A DNA stretch of 5,704 bases from Holdemanella sp. (GTDB lineage: Bacteria > Bacillota_I > Bacilli_A > Erysipelotrichales > Erysipelotrichaceae). The position numbers and the translations under genes were made by a program. The stretch spans positions 1 through 5,704 of the forward strand of contig JABUSD010000073.1 in assembly GCA_021442845.1 (NCBI GenBank), written 5' to 3'. Under the pieces are notes generated by a model. The model ran no database searches. It was not told the DNA's origin and saw nothing but the letters and a program-made list of their open reading frames with translations. Positions 1 to 5,645 of this stretch are shown piece by piece; within the stretch, counting starts at the first letter, position 1, and every line of letters starts with the position of its first letter.

Positions 1-64
1 GCTCATGGCAGTTCTTATATTTCTTTCCTGATCCACACCAGCAAAGTGAATTCTTTTTTATCAT
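1..64 (-). CDS. N-terminus of a SEC-C motif protein, probably type I methionine aminopeptidase (partial)
   Basis: Only the first 21 codons lie in the window; the gene continues past the left edge. Translating from the ATG at 64-62 gives a short lysine-rich lead followed by LCWCGSGKKYKNCH (residues 7-20). This is a textbook SEC-C zinc-binding motif (CxCGSGxxYKxCH) with Cys8, Cys10, Cys19 and His20 as the likely zinc ligands. SEC-C motifs occur at the C-terminus of SecA and in several small proteins. Placed at the extreme N-terminus in this form, the motif is typical of the extended type I methionine aminopeptidases of clostridia and chlamydiae, which remove initiator methionine from nascent chains and may dock on the ribosome through this motif. 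The start is 13 bases after the prmC stop, so it is almost certainly co-transcribed with prfA-prmC. The Shine-Dalgarno is weak (AAAG/GAAG), suggesting translational coupling. The motif is seen directly; the enzyme identity is inferred from motif position. Confidence 0.72.
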   Translation of the reverse strand, partial: MIKKNSLCWCGSGKKYKNCHE

Positions 65-77
65 TTCTTCACACTTT

Positions 78-923
78 CTATAATTCAATTGTTAGCATTC
101 GATTCTTCTGGGACATATCCTTATGCACCTGAATTCTTGCTTGTGGGAAATATTGTCTAGCCAGTGTCATTAATGCTTCCTTCTGGTTATATCCCATTTC
201 AAATGCTAGAATCGCATGCTCATTGCATACAAGATGTGCCTTTTCAAAAACATCACGATAGAATTTTAATCCATCTTCCCCACCAAATAAGGCAACATGT
301 GGTTCATATTCGATAACGCTTCTTTCCATCTTTTCCTCACTTGGAATGTAAGGTGGATTGCATACACAAATATCACAATGCAGATCTCTGTCGATAAATG
401 GATTCAGCATATCTCCACATAAGAACGATACCATAGTATTCATCTTCGCATTGTTCTGTTTTGCGACTTCAAGAGCCTTCTTAGAAATATCCGATGCAAT
501 GACATCCATTCTTGGCTCTTCCAATGCCAATGTTATTCCAATTGCCCCTGAACCAGTTGCAACATCAAATACTTTAACATGATCTCTATCATCAAAATGC
601 TCATCAAACATCTGAAGGACAAGACCTACTAATTCTTCTGTTTCTGGACGAGGAATCAATACATCTTCATTCACAATGAAATCATAGCCATAAAAAGCTT
701 CATATCCTAACACATATGCAAAAGGTTTTCCTTTTTCCATATCCGCTACGGCATTTAGGTACTGCTTTTCAATTTCAGGATTGGCTTGCTCATCCATTGA
801 GATGTATAGATTGATATTCTTTTGTCTACATAATTCAACCATCAATAACTGGGCTACCTGTTCACCTTGTCCCGCTTCATATAGACGTTCTCTAGCGTCA
901 AGGATTAACGTATGATATGTCAT
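78..923 (-). CDS. prmC: Peptide chain release factor N5-glutamine methyltransferase PrmC
   Basis: PrmC (HemK) is a cytosolic S-adenosylmethionine-dependent enzyme that methylates the glutamine of the GGQ motif in release factors RF1 and RF2, which speeds peptide release. The 281-residue product has the usual length. It has a helical N-terminal substrate-recognition domain (about 1-85), the linker motif IPRPETEELV (90-99), the SAM-binding glycine loop DVATGSGAIGI (120-130) and an acidic ASDIS strand end (143-147). The diagnostic NPPY motif (189-192) positions the target glutamine amide, and GGEDGL (214-219) is also a family motif. The ATG shares its A with the prfA TAA stop (TAATG), and a GGAG lies about 10 bases upstream inside prfA, so the two are translationally coupled. 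Its substrate RF1 is the gene directly upstream, the common bacterial arrangement. The reading frame is intact and nothing is unusual. Confidence 0.97.
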   Translation of the reverse strand: MTYHTLILDARERLYEAGQGEQVAQLLMVELCRQKNINLYISMDEQANPEIEKQYLNAVADMEKGKPFAYVLGYEAFYGYDFIVNEDVLIPRPETEELVGLVLQMFDEHFDDRDHVKVFDVATGSGAIGITLALEEPRMDVIASDISKKALEVAKQNNAKMNTMVSFLCGDMLNPFIDRDLHCDICVCNPPYIPSEEKMERSVIEYEPHVALFGGEDGLKFYRDVFEKAHLVCNEHAILAFEMGYNQKEALMTLARQYFPQARIQVHKDMSQKNRMLTIEL

Positions 924-1999
924 TAGTTCTTCTCTCCAGCTAATTTTGCCTGCTGATCCGCTAATTGCAGTGCCGACATCAAGTCATCTAGACGGCCTTC
1001 AATAATGCGGTCTAACTGGTTCACGTTAAATCCAATGCGGTGATCTGTTACACGATTCTGTGGATAGTTATATGTACGAATCTTTTCAGCACGGTCTCCC
1101 GTACCAATCTTAGTACGACGTTCCGCCCCACTCTTTTCTTCGATTTCCTTCTGTCTTTCTTCATAGACACGAGCACGGATTGTCATCAAAGCAGTTGCTC
1201 TATTTTCATGCTGGCTACGTCCATCCTGACACTTTACGACAATTCCTGTTGGCTTGTGGACAATACGTACCGCTGAGTCTGTCTTATTGATATGCTGTCC
1301 TCCAGCACCTGATGAACGCATTGTTTCAATTTCCAGATCGTTCATATCAATATCAAAATCTTCTTCTTCGATTTCTGGCATACACAACACCGTTGCGGTT
1401 GATGTATGAATACGCCCCTGGCTTTCTGTCTTTGGAACACGCTGAACACGATGAGATCCAGATTCAAACTTGAATACTCCATACGCTCCATCGCCATTGA
1501 CTTTAAATGAAACAAGGGAGAAACCTCCTGCTTCACTATCTTCCATTTCAATAATTTCGGTACGCCATCCCTTTGATTCACAGTATTTTGCGTACATTCT
1601 ATATAGGTCACCCGCAAAGATATTTCCTTCATCTCCACCAGCTGCTCCACGGATTTCCATAATACAATTGTGGGAATCGTTAGGATCCTTTGGCACTAAT
1701 AAAAGTTCCAGCTTATCTAAGTATTCCTTAAGCTGTGGTTCTAACATCTCCACTTCCATCTGTGCTAATTCACGGATTTCCTTATCATCTTCCTTAGATA
1801 ATATAAGAGCATCCTCATATTCTTCCTTTGCCTTCTTATATGCTTCATATGTTTCAACCACTGGGGTAATTTCATTTTGTTCACGACCCAATTTGGCCAT
1901 TTCCTTTCGATCGGATACAATTTCTGGCTGCATCATCAAATCATTGATTTCATGGTATCTTTCAACAATTCCATCTAATCTTTCTTCCATTCTTGCCAT
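923..1999 (-). CDS. prfA: Peptide chain release factor 1 (RF1)
   Basis: RF1 binds the ribosomal A site at UAA and UAG stop codons and triggers hydrolysis of peptidyl-tRNA. The 358-residue product is full length and in order. A helical N-terminal domain 1 (about 1-105) is followed by the IRGAAGGDEGNIFAGDLYRMY core (116-136), where domain 2 starts. RVPKTESQGRIHTS carries the PxT stop-codon reading tripeptide (here PKT, 189-191), which separates RF1 from RF2 (SPF). SSGAGGQHINKT contains the catalytic GGQ (233-235), whose Gln235 is the PrmC target. A basic C-terminal part follows, with the family stretch RTYNYPQNRVTDHRIGFN (308-325). I chose the ATG at 1999 because AAAGGGTGA lies at a normal distance (about 10 bases). 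Starting at the fourth codon (MEERL) is also possible but leaves a longer gap. It heads the prfA-prmC unit and probably has its own promoter near 2143-2173, after the proA terminator. Confidence 0.98.
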   Translation of the reverse strand: MARMEERLDGIVERYHEINDLMMQPEIVSDRKEMAKLGREQNEITPVVETYEAYKKAKEEYEDALILSKEDDKEIRELAQMEVEMLEPQLKEYLDKLELLLVPKDPNDSHNCIMEIRGAAGGDEGNIFAGDLYRMYAKYCESKGWRTEIIEMEDSEAGGFSLVSFKVNGDGAYGVFKFESGSHRVQRVPKTESQGRIHTSTATVLCMPEIEEEDFDIDMNDLEIETMRSSGAGGQHINKTDSAVRIVHKPTGIVVKCQDGRSQHENRATALMTIRARVYEERQKEIEEKSGAERRTKIGTGDRAEKIRTYNYPQNRVTDHRIGFNVNQLDRIIEGRLDDLMSALQLADQQAKLAGEKN

Positions 2000-2142
2000 T
2001 GTTCTTTCACCCTTTCAACTCATAATAATATAACATGAATTCTCTTATTTTTCCTAGTGCTAGACTCTATTTAATTGGTTTGATACACTCGTCCTGCAAT
2101 CAATCTTTTCAATATAAGTTTTTAGAACTAACTTTTCCCCTA

Positions 2143-2173
2143 TTTATACCATTCTTTCCACCTATATTTACAA
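2143..2173 (-). promoter_or_regulatory. Candidate promoter of the prfA-prmC operon
   Basis: On the minus strand, TGGTATAAA (2151-2143) is an extended -10 element (TGnTATAAT type, one mismatch). A TTGTAA (2173-2168) lies 19 bases upstream as a weak -35; the spacer is long, so the TG extension would matter. Transcription would start near 2136 and give a leader of about 137 nt before the prfA ATG. I see no recognisable riboswitch or T-box in that leader, only short weak inverted repeats such as CTAG/CTAG around 2054-2063. Its -35 overlaps that of the plus-strand promoter candidate, so the two would fire back to back. Called from hexamer matching only. Confidence 0.4.
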
Positions 2174-2194
2174 TGAAAATCTATAGTATATACT
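2167..2194 (+). promoter_or_regulatory. Candidate plus-strand promoter in the proA-prfA gap
   Basis: TTTACA (2167-2172, 5 of 6 to the sigma-A -35) and TATACT (2189-2194, 5 of 6 to the -10) are separated by 16 bases. Transcription would start near 2201. This reads away from prfA, towards a good Shine-Dalgarno (AAGGAG, 2211-2216) and then a strong hairpin at 2261-2310. No annotated gene needs this promoter, because the next coding DNA in this direction is the antisense strand of proA. In AT-rich DNA such hexamers arise by chance; the ordered series of promoter, Shine-Dalgarno and terminator gives it weight. Confidence 0.45.
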
Positions 2195-2198
2195 GTAG
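2181..2198. promoter_or_regulatory. Near-palindrome over a -10 element, possible operator
   Basis: An 18-bp inverted repeat reads CTATAGTATATACTGTAG. The inner ten bases (AGTATATACT) are a perfect palindrome and the outer CTA/TAG arms also match, leaving one mismatched pair (T against G). It covers the -10 hexamer of the plus-strand promoter candidate, where a dimeric repressor would block RNA polymerase. No regulator gene lies in the window, and I do not recognise the motif as a specific known operator. Confidence 0.3.
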
Positions 2199-2230
2199 TT
2201 ACATAGAAGAAAGGAGATATATTCATACAA

Positions 2231-2266
2231 ATGAAAGATTTTACGATTAACAGATTTATTTTATAA
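2231..2266 (+). CDS. Candidate 11-codon small ORF or gene relic
   Basis: The ATG at 2231 opens a frame encoding MKDFTINRFIL and a TAA whose last base (2266) lies inside the following hairpin. AAGGAG (2211-2216) precedes it, but the spacing of 14 bases is longer than usual, which weakens the case. The peptide has no recognisable motif. It may be a leader-like peptide, the start of an otherwise deleted gene, or chance. Confidence 0.15.
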   Translation: MKDFTINRFIL

Positions 2267-2310
2267 AGGGTCCTGACATTTATTTATTAAATAGTTGGGA
2301 CCTTTTATAA
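2261..2310 (+). terminator. 17-bp hairpin terminator of the gap transcript, possibly bidirectional
   Basis: The arms 2261-2277 (TTATAAAGGGTCCTGAC) and 2294-2310 (GTTGGGACCTTTTATAA) pair along their full 17 bases, with three G-U wobbles in the plus-strand RNA. The loop is AT-rich, 16 nt long, and can itself form TATTT/AAATA pairs. The TTTT on the plus-strand side of the GGACC arm supports termination of a plus-strand transcript. Read from the other strand, the arm ends CCCTTTATAA, so it could also act as a back-up stop for proBA. A better-placed proBA terminator exists at 2312-2344, which is why I assign this one mainly to the plus strand. Confidence 0.6.
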
Positions 2311-2311
2311 T

Positions 2312-2344
2312 GAAAAGAAATGGACTATCGAATCTGTCCATTTC
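2312..2344 (-). terminator. Rho-independent terminator of the proBA unit, overlapping the proA stop
   Basis: A perfect 9-bp inverted repeat, GAAATGGAC (2317-2325) and GTCCATTTC (2336-2344), encloses a 10-nt loop. On the minus strand the stem is followed directly by TTTTC, and its last bases are TTTC, giving a U-rich tail of the classical type. The proA stop codon TAG (2327-2325) lies at the loop-stem border, so the last codons of proA double as the upstream arm of the terminator. Confidence 0.75.
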
Positions 2345-3554
2345 CTGTAATTACATATTTATATGTTGTTAGCTCTTCCAATCCCATTGGCCCTCTTGCA
2401 TGAAGTTTCTGTGTAGAGATTCCCATTTCACATCCAAGGCCAAATTCACCACCATCTGTAAAACGTGTTGATGCGTTCACATAAACCGCTGCACTATCCA
2501 CAACAGATGTAAAGATATCTGCATTCTCCATATTCTCTGTAATGATGCTTTCACTATGTCCTGTAGAGTGTTTTGCGATATGATCAATAGCTTCCTCTAA
2601 AGAAGATACCACCTTTACAGCCAGAATATAATCTAGGAATTCAGTATCAAAATCTTCTTCTGTAGCTTTTGTTCCTTCAATAATTGCGGATGCCTTTTCA
2701 TCTAAACGAAGTTCAACCTGAGATAACCTTTCCTTTACCATCGGAAGGAAAACATCTGCAACTTTTTCATGTACCAATAAACATTCTGCTGCATTGCACA
2801 CAGATGGTCTGCTTGTCTTTGCGTTTTCAATGATATTTAATGCGTTCTCTAGATTTGCACTTTCATCTACAAATACAGTACAGATTCCCGTTCCCGTTTC
2901 AATACATGGCACCTTGGCATTCTGTACGCAAGCCTGTATCAATCCTTTTCCTCCTCGTGGAATTAATAAGTCAATATAGCCTACCCCTGTCATTAGTTCA
3001 TTTGCGCTATTTCTTGAGATATCTTCAATCAACTGTACCATATCCTTTGTATAACCACAGCTTTCAATCCCCTTCTGCATTGCCTTTACAATCGCATTAG
3101 CCGAATTCCATGCTTCCTTTCCAGTACGAAGAATGCATACATTCCCTGACTTGATTGCCAATGCAGCTGCATCACTTGTTACATTTGGTCTACTTTCATA
3201 GATAATCGCAATAACTCCCATTGGTACCGATACTCTTTGAATCTTTAATCCGTTTGGTCGACTTACTTCTCGTAATACCTTATGACATGGATCTTCTAAT
3301 TTCACAACATCAAGGATTCCGTTTGCCATTGCCTGTATTCGCTTTTCATCCAGATATAGACGATCCAGTTTGGATTCATTAAAGATTCCTCTCATTGCTT
3401 CCATATCTATTTCATTAGCTTCCATAATAGATGAGCTATTTTCAATTAAGGCATTTGCCATCGAAATTAAAATTCTATTCTTATCCTCTTTATTGATTGT
3501 AGCCATTTCCTTTTTTAAGCTTTTTGCTTTCTGCATGATTTCTAACGTTGTCAT
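2325..3554 (-). CDS. proA: Gamma-glutamyl phosphate reductase (glutamate-5-semialdehyde dehydrogenase)
   Basis: ProA reduces gamma-glutamyl phosphate with NADPH to glutamate-5-semialdehyde, which cyclises spontaneously to pyrroline-5-carboxylate; this is step two of proline synthesis in the cytosol. The 409-residue product matches the family length and belongs to the aldehyde dehydrogenase superfamily. Visible landmarks are the cofactor-domain stretch PMGVIAIIYESRPNVTSDAA (111-130), IPRGGKGLI (198-206), the catalytic cysteine Cys253 in RPSVCNAAE (249-257), TDGGEFGLGCEMGIST (366-381) and the family signature HARGPMGLEELTTYKY (385-400). The ATG overlaps the proB TGA by four bases (ATGA), and AGAGGTG stands about six bases upstream inside proB. 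ProB and ProA usually act together because the acyl phosphate is labile, and the tight coupling fits that. The last codons are shared with a terminator hairpin. The frame is intact. Confidence 0.97.
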   Translation of the reverse strand: MTTLEIMQKAKSLKKEMATINKEDKNRILISMANALIENSSSIMEANEIDMEAMRGIFNESKLDRLYLDEKRIQAMANGILDVVKLEDPCHKVLREVSRPNGLKIQRVSVPMGVIAIIYESRPNVTSDAAALAIKSGNVCILRTGKEAWNSANAIVKAMQKGIESCGYTKDMVQLIEDISRNSANELMTGVGYIDLLIPRGGKGLIQACVQNAKVPCIETGTGICTVFVDESANLENALNIIENAKTSRPSVCNAAECLLVHEKVADVFLPMVKERLSQVELRLDEKASAIIEGTKATEEDFDTEFLDYILAVKVVSSLEEAIDHIAKHSTGHSESIITENMENADIFTSVVDSAAVYVNASTRFTDGGEFGLGCEMGISTQKLHARGPMGLEELTTYKYVITGNGQIR

Positions 3555-4330
3555 ATCACACCTCTTTTTCCGATAAAACGCGTTCCTACTGATTTTCCTT
3601 CGATAATATCATATAAGATATTCGGATTCTTTCCATTGGCAATAATCATATCACATCCAGCTTCAGTTACTATTCTAGCTGCCTCCAGTTTTGTAACCAT
3701 ACCGCCTGTTCCCACCTTTGTAGATGAACCCCCTGCCAAGGCAAAGATGGAATCATCAATTTCAGTGACCTCATGAATCAGTTTTGCATCAGGATTAGAA
3801 TGTGGATCGCATGTATATAAACCCTCAATATCCGAAAGGATAATATATAAATTCGAATGAATCGTCTTTGATACAACAGCCCCTAATGTATCATTATCTC
3901 CAATGACAATCTCATCCGTGGCGATTGTATCATTCTCATTAATGACGGGTAATGCTTTCATTTCCAATAGCTTTTCAATTGTATTCATAAAATTGATTCT
4001 ACGATCTTCATTCTGGATATCCGCACCTGTAACTAGAATCTGTCCTACTGTATGATTGTACTCACCAAACAACTTATCGTATGTATACATCAATTCACAC
4101 TGTCCTACAGATGCAGCTGCCTGTTTTTCAGATAATAACGTTGGTTTTTCATTCAACCCTAGTTTTCCCATACCCATTCCAATGGCACCCGATGAGACAA
4201 GAATGACATCATGACCGGCATTTTTGATATCGCTTAATACCTTGCATAAATTCTCCATACGACGAATATTGATTCGTCCGGTCTGGGCATGTGCTAATGT
4301 TGATGTTCCAACCTTTACTACAACTCTCAC
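3551..4330 (-). CDS. proB: Glutamate 5-kinase, short form lacking the PUA domain
   Basis: ProB phosphorylates glutamate with ATP to gamma-glutamyl phosphate, the committed and normally proline-inhibited step of proline synthesis. The product has 259 residues and is only the amino acid kinase domain. It shows VVKVGTSTL (4-12, phosphate loop), SSGAIGMGM (46-54), the glutamate-binding INENDT (130-135), IGDNDTLGA (143-151), LSDIEGLYTCDP (165-176) and GTGGMVTKLEAA (207-218). Long-form ProB proteins of about 365 residues, as in E. coli, carry a C-terminal PUA domain; here the protein ends shortly after TRFIGKRG, where the kinase domain ends, so this is a natural short form rather than a truncation. 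Translation starts at GTG (4330-4328), which overlaps the TGA of the upstream gene; AAAGGA sits about eight bases upstream and supports this start. It is coupled to proA at its 3' end. Confidence 0.96.
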   Translation of the reverse strand: MRVVVKVGTSTLAHAQTGRINIRRMENLCKVLSDIKNAGHDVILVSSGAIGMGMGKLGLNEKPTLLSEKQAAASVGQCELMYTYDKLFGEYNHTVGQILVTGADIQNEDRRINFMNTIEKLLEMKALPVINENDTIATDEIVIGDNDTLGAVVSKTIHSNLYIILSDIEGLYTCDPHSNPDAKLIHEVTEIDDSIFALAGGSSTKVGTGGMVTKLEAARIVTEAGCDMIIANGKNPNILYDIIEGKSVGTRFIGKRGVI

Positions 4331-4770
4331 TGTTCTTCCTTTCCACGATTCTTGATAATGTTCTTTTCTACTTCTTTAAACATCTTGCGAAGTCTCATCT
4401 TTGCCTTATCTTCATCGTTTCTTCTTATTTTCTTTCCATCTTCTACATCACTTGTAAAATCTTCTGTATATGTAATCATGCACCCTTTTTTTCCTTTAGG
4501 CATCATTTCATAACTGGCAATTGACTCTTCAATCTTTGTGGTAAACTTTACAACATATTTTCTATTTACTTCCAATTCTAAGATTTCTACACTCAATGTA
4601 GATCCAAAGCCAAATCTTCCTCTTGTCTTTTTCTTATAGGATAAACCTGCCTTAATATCTTCAATTTTAATATCTTTTTTTGTTGCGTTCTTATAGTCCA
4701 TCGCAAAAGATTCCATCATCACTTTAAACAACTCATCACATGTAACATTCAGGTTTTCTATTACTTTCAT
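4327..4770 (-). CDS. DUF3284-like protein of unknown function, first gene of the proBA unit
   Basis: The product is a 147-residue soluble protein with no signal peptide or membrane segment. From overall resemblance (MKVIENLNV start, a YKKK segment at 45-48, alternating beta-strand pattern, then a lysine/arginine-rich helical tail from about 112) I place it in the DUF3284 family. Members are small Bacillota proteins, possibly with a START/SRPBCC-like fold; their function is not known to me and some lie near PTS sugar genes. The C-terminal helix is highly charged. I chose the ATG at 4770 because a GAG-type Shine-Dalgarno lies nine bases upstream; the longer frame up to 4833 and the in-frame ATG at 4779 lack a properly spaced site. 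Its TGA overlaps the proB GTG by four bases, so it is translated together with proline-synthesis genes. Family assignment is from recall and not certain. Confidence 0.72.
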   Translation of the reverse strand: MKVIENLNVTCDELFKVMMESFAMDYKNATKKDIKIEDIKAGLSYKKKTRGRFGFGSTLSVEILELEVNRKYVVKFTTKIEESIASYEMMPKGKKGCMITYTEDFTSDVEDGKKIRRNDEDKAKMRLRKMFKEVEKNIIKNRGKEEQ

Positions 4771-4840
4771 ATATTTCATCTCTTTTCTAAATATAATCTT
4801 CATTATTTTACTAGATTTTTTTAAATAATACACGTATTTT

Positions 4841-4846
4841 ATTATA
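4841..4846 (-). promoter_or_regulatory. Candidate -10 element of the DUF3284-proB-proA operon
   Basis: A perfect TATAAT lies on the minus strand, about 70 bases upstream of the DUF3284-like start, and would give a leader of about 64 nt. The -35 is poor (TTTCCT at 16 bases is the best I find). The gap 4771-4873 is strongly AT-rich and must also hold the tatD promoter; several AT hexamers there could serve on the plus strand, but none stands out. No T-box or other proline-sensing leader is visible, and the space is too short for one. Confidence 0.35.
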
Positions 4847-4860
4847 TGTGGAAAATAATT

Positions 4861-4866
4861 GGAGGA
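4861..4866 (+). promoter_or_regulatory. Shine-Dalgarno that sets the tatD start
   Basis: GGAGGA lies seven bases before the ATG at 4874. An in-frame TTG at 4859 would make a protein five residues longer, but it overlaps the Shine-Dalgarno itself, so translation must begin at 4874. Confidence 0.85.
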
Positions 4867-4873
4867 AATTAGA

Positions 4874-5632
4874 ATGTTTACAGATAGTCACTGTCATATA
4901 ACAGATGATAGTTTATATGAAAAAATAGAGGAAGTCATTCAAAATATTATTGATAAGAAAGTAACCAGCTGCATGATTATGTGCACAGGAAAAAAGGAAT
5001 TGGAAAGAGCTTTAGAAATAAAAAAGGAATATCCTTTCTTTAAGGTTGCCTTTGGATGGTTTCCTGAAGATGCCAAAACCATTACAGAGCAGGATTATAT
5101 CTATTTAGAAGATGTGATTAAACAAGGAAAGATTGATTGTCTGGGAGAAATCGGACTGGATTATTATTGGGATACATCCTTTAATGATTTACAGAAAGAA
5201 ATGTTTATTCGTCAGATTCAGATTGCCAATGCATACAATTTACCGATTTCCATCCATATGCGAGAATCCACAAAAGATTGTATGGATATATTGAAACAGT
5301 ATGCTAAGACGAAAATTATCTTTCACTGTTTTTCCGGAAGCAAGGAAACAATGATGGAAGCATTAAAAATGAATGCTTATATCTCTTTTGCAGGACCTAT
5401 CACCTTTAAAAACGCAAGACAGGCTCCAGAATGTATCCAGGCCTGCCCTGTTGATCGAATTTTGAGTGAAACAGATTCCCCTTACCTGACACCCGTTCCA
5501 TATCGTGGCAAGCAGAATCAGCCTATGTATGTAGAATATGTAGCCAAAAAGATCAGCGAATTAAAGAATATCGATCTGGATTCCTTATGTGCACAGATCA
5601 GTAAGAATTATCAATCCTTTTTTGAGCGCTAA
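4874..5632 (+). CDS. TatD-family metal-dependent DNase/hydrolase
   Basis: TatD proteins are cytosolic TIM-barrel amidohydrolases with divalent-metal-dependent DNase activity. The 252-residue product has family length and most of the metal-site signature: DSHCHI with His6 and His8, GEIGLDYYW with Glu92, SIHMRES with His128, FHCFSGS with His151, and LSETDSPYLTPVPYRGKQNQP with Asp201 (198-218). One departure is clear: the usual GxHPH loop after the second strand reads GWFPED here (61-66), with Phe63 in place of the conserved histidine and Glu65 in place of the next one. The activity may therefore differ from canonical TatD, and it may be a paralogue; I give no symbol for that reason. The gene stands alone on the plus strand, diverging from the DUF3284-proBA unit with a 103-base shared upstream region. 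Its downstream side is interrupted by a probable insertion-sequence end 13 bases past the stop. Confidence 0.9.
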   Translation: MFTDSHCHITDDSLYEKIEEVIQNIIDKKVTSCMIMCTGKKELERALEIKKEYPFFKVAFGWFPEDAKTITEQDYIYLEDVIKQGKIDCLGEIGLDYYWDTSFNDLQKEMFIRQIQIANAYNLPISIHMRESTKDCMDILKQYAKTKIIFHCFSGSKETMMEALKMNAYISFAGPITFKNARQAPECIQACPVDRILSETDSPYLTPVPYRGKQNQPMYVEYVAKKISELKNIDLDSLCAQISKNYQSFFER

Positions 5633-5645
5633 AAAAGACTTCGAG
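5631..5645 (+). terminator. Probable left half of the tatD terminator, cut by an insertion
   Basis: Directly after the tatD stop the sequence reads AAAAAAGACTTCGAG. This is what the rising arm and loop of a short bidirectional terminator look like; the expected partner arm would be AGTCTTTTTT. The partner is absent because the sequence changes at 5646 into a probable IS terminus. Inference from pattern; no complete hairpin exists in the window. Confidence 0.35.

Larger units (their letters stand above)
2201..2310 (+). ncRNA. Possible small transcript with its own terminator
   Basis: The segment runs from the predicted start of the plus-strand promoter (about 2201) to the end of a 17-bp hairpin with a TTTT stretch (2261-2310), giving an RNA of about 110 nt. 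It contains AAGGAG and an 11-codon ORF, so it could be a small RNA, a micro-peptide message or the remains of a deleted gene whose promoter and terminator survive. It matches no RNA family that I recognise. The evidence is the arrangement of signals only. Confidence 0.28.

Noticed and set aside
1470..2033. 187-codon open frame on the plus strand
   Set aside because: It lies antisense to prfA, is rich in serine and isoleucine from reading the opposite strand, has no Shine-Dalgarno and shows no known domain.
2000..2136. Riboswitch, T-box or other structured leader ahead of prfA
   Set aside because: I found only short weak inverted repeats, no T-box core sequence and no terminator-antiterminator pair in the predicted leader.
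2035..2250. 71-codon open frame on the plus strand in the proA-prfA gap
   Set aside because: No Shine-Dalgarno precedes its start or the internal ATG at 2173, it crosses both promoter candidates and the AAGGAG, and its composition follows the AT-rich DNA.
4771..4833. 21-residue N-terminal extension of the DUF3284-like protein
   Set aside because: No Shine-Dalgarno supports the start at 4833, the extension would overlap the likely promoter leader, and family proteins begin at the MKVIENL position.
4859..4873. Upstream TTG start for the TatD-family gene
   Set aside because: The TTG overlaps the GGAGGA Shine-Dalgarno, which is ideally placed for the ATG at 4874, and the extra residues are not part of the family N-terminus.
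4771..4873. Proline-responsive T-box ahead of the proBA unit
   Set aside because: The predicted leader is only about 64 nt and shows neither the T-box sequence nor a specifier stem.
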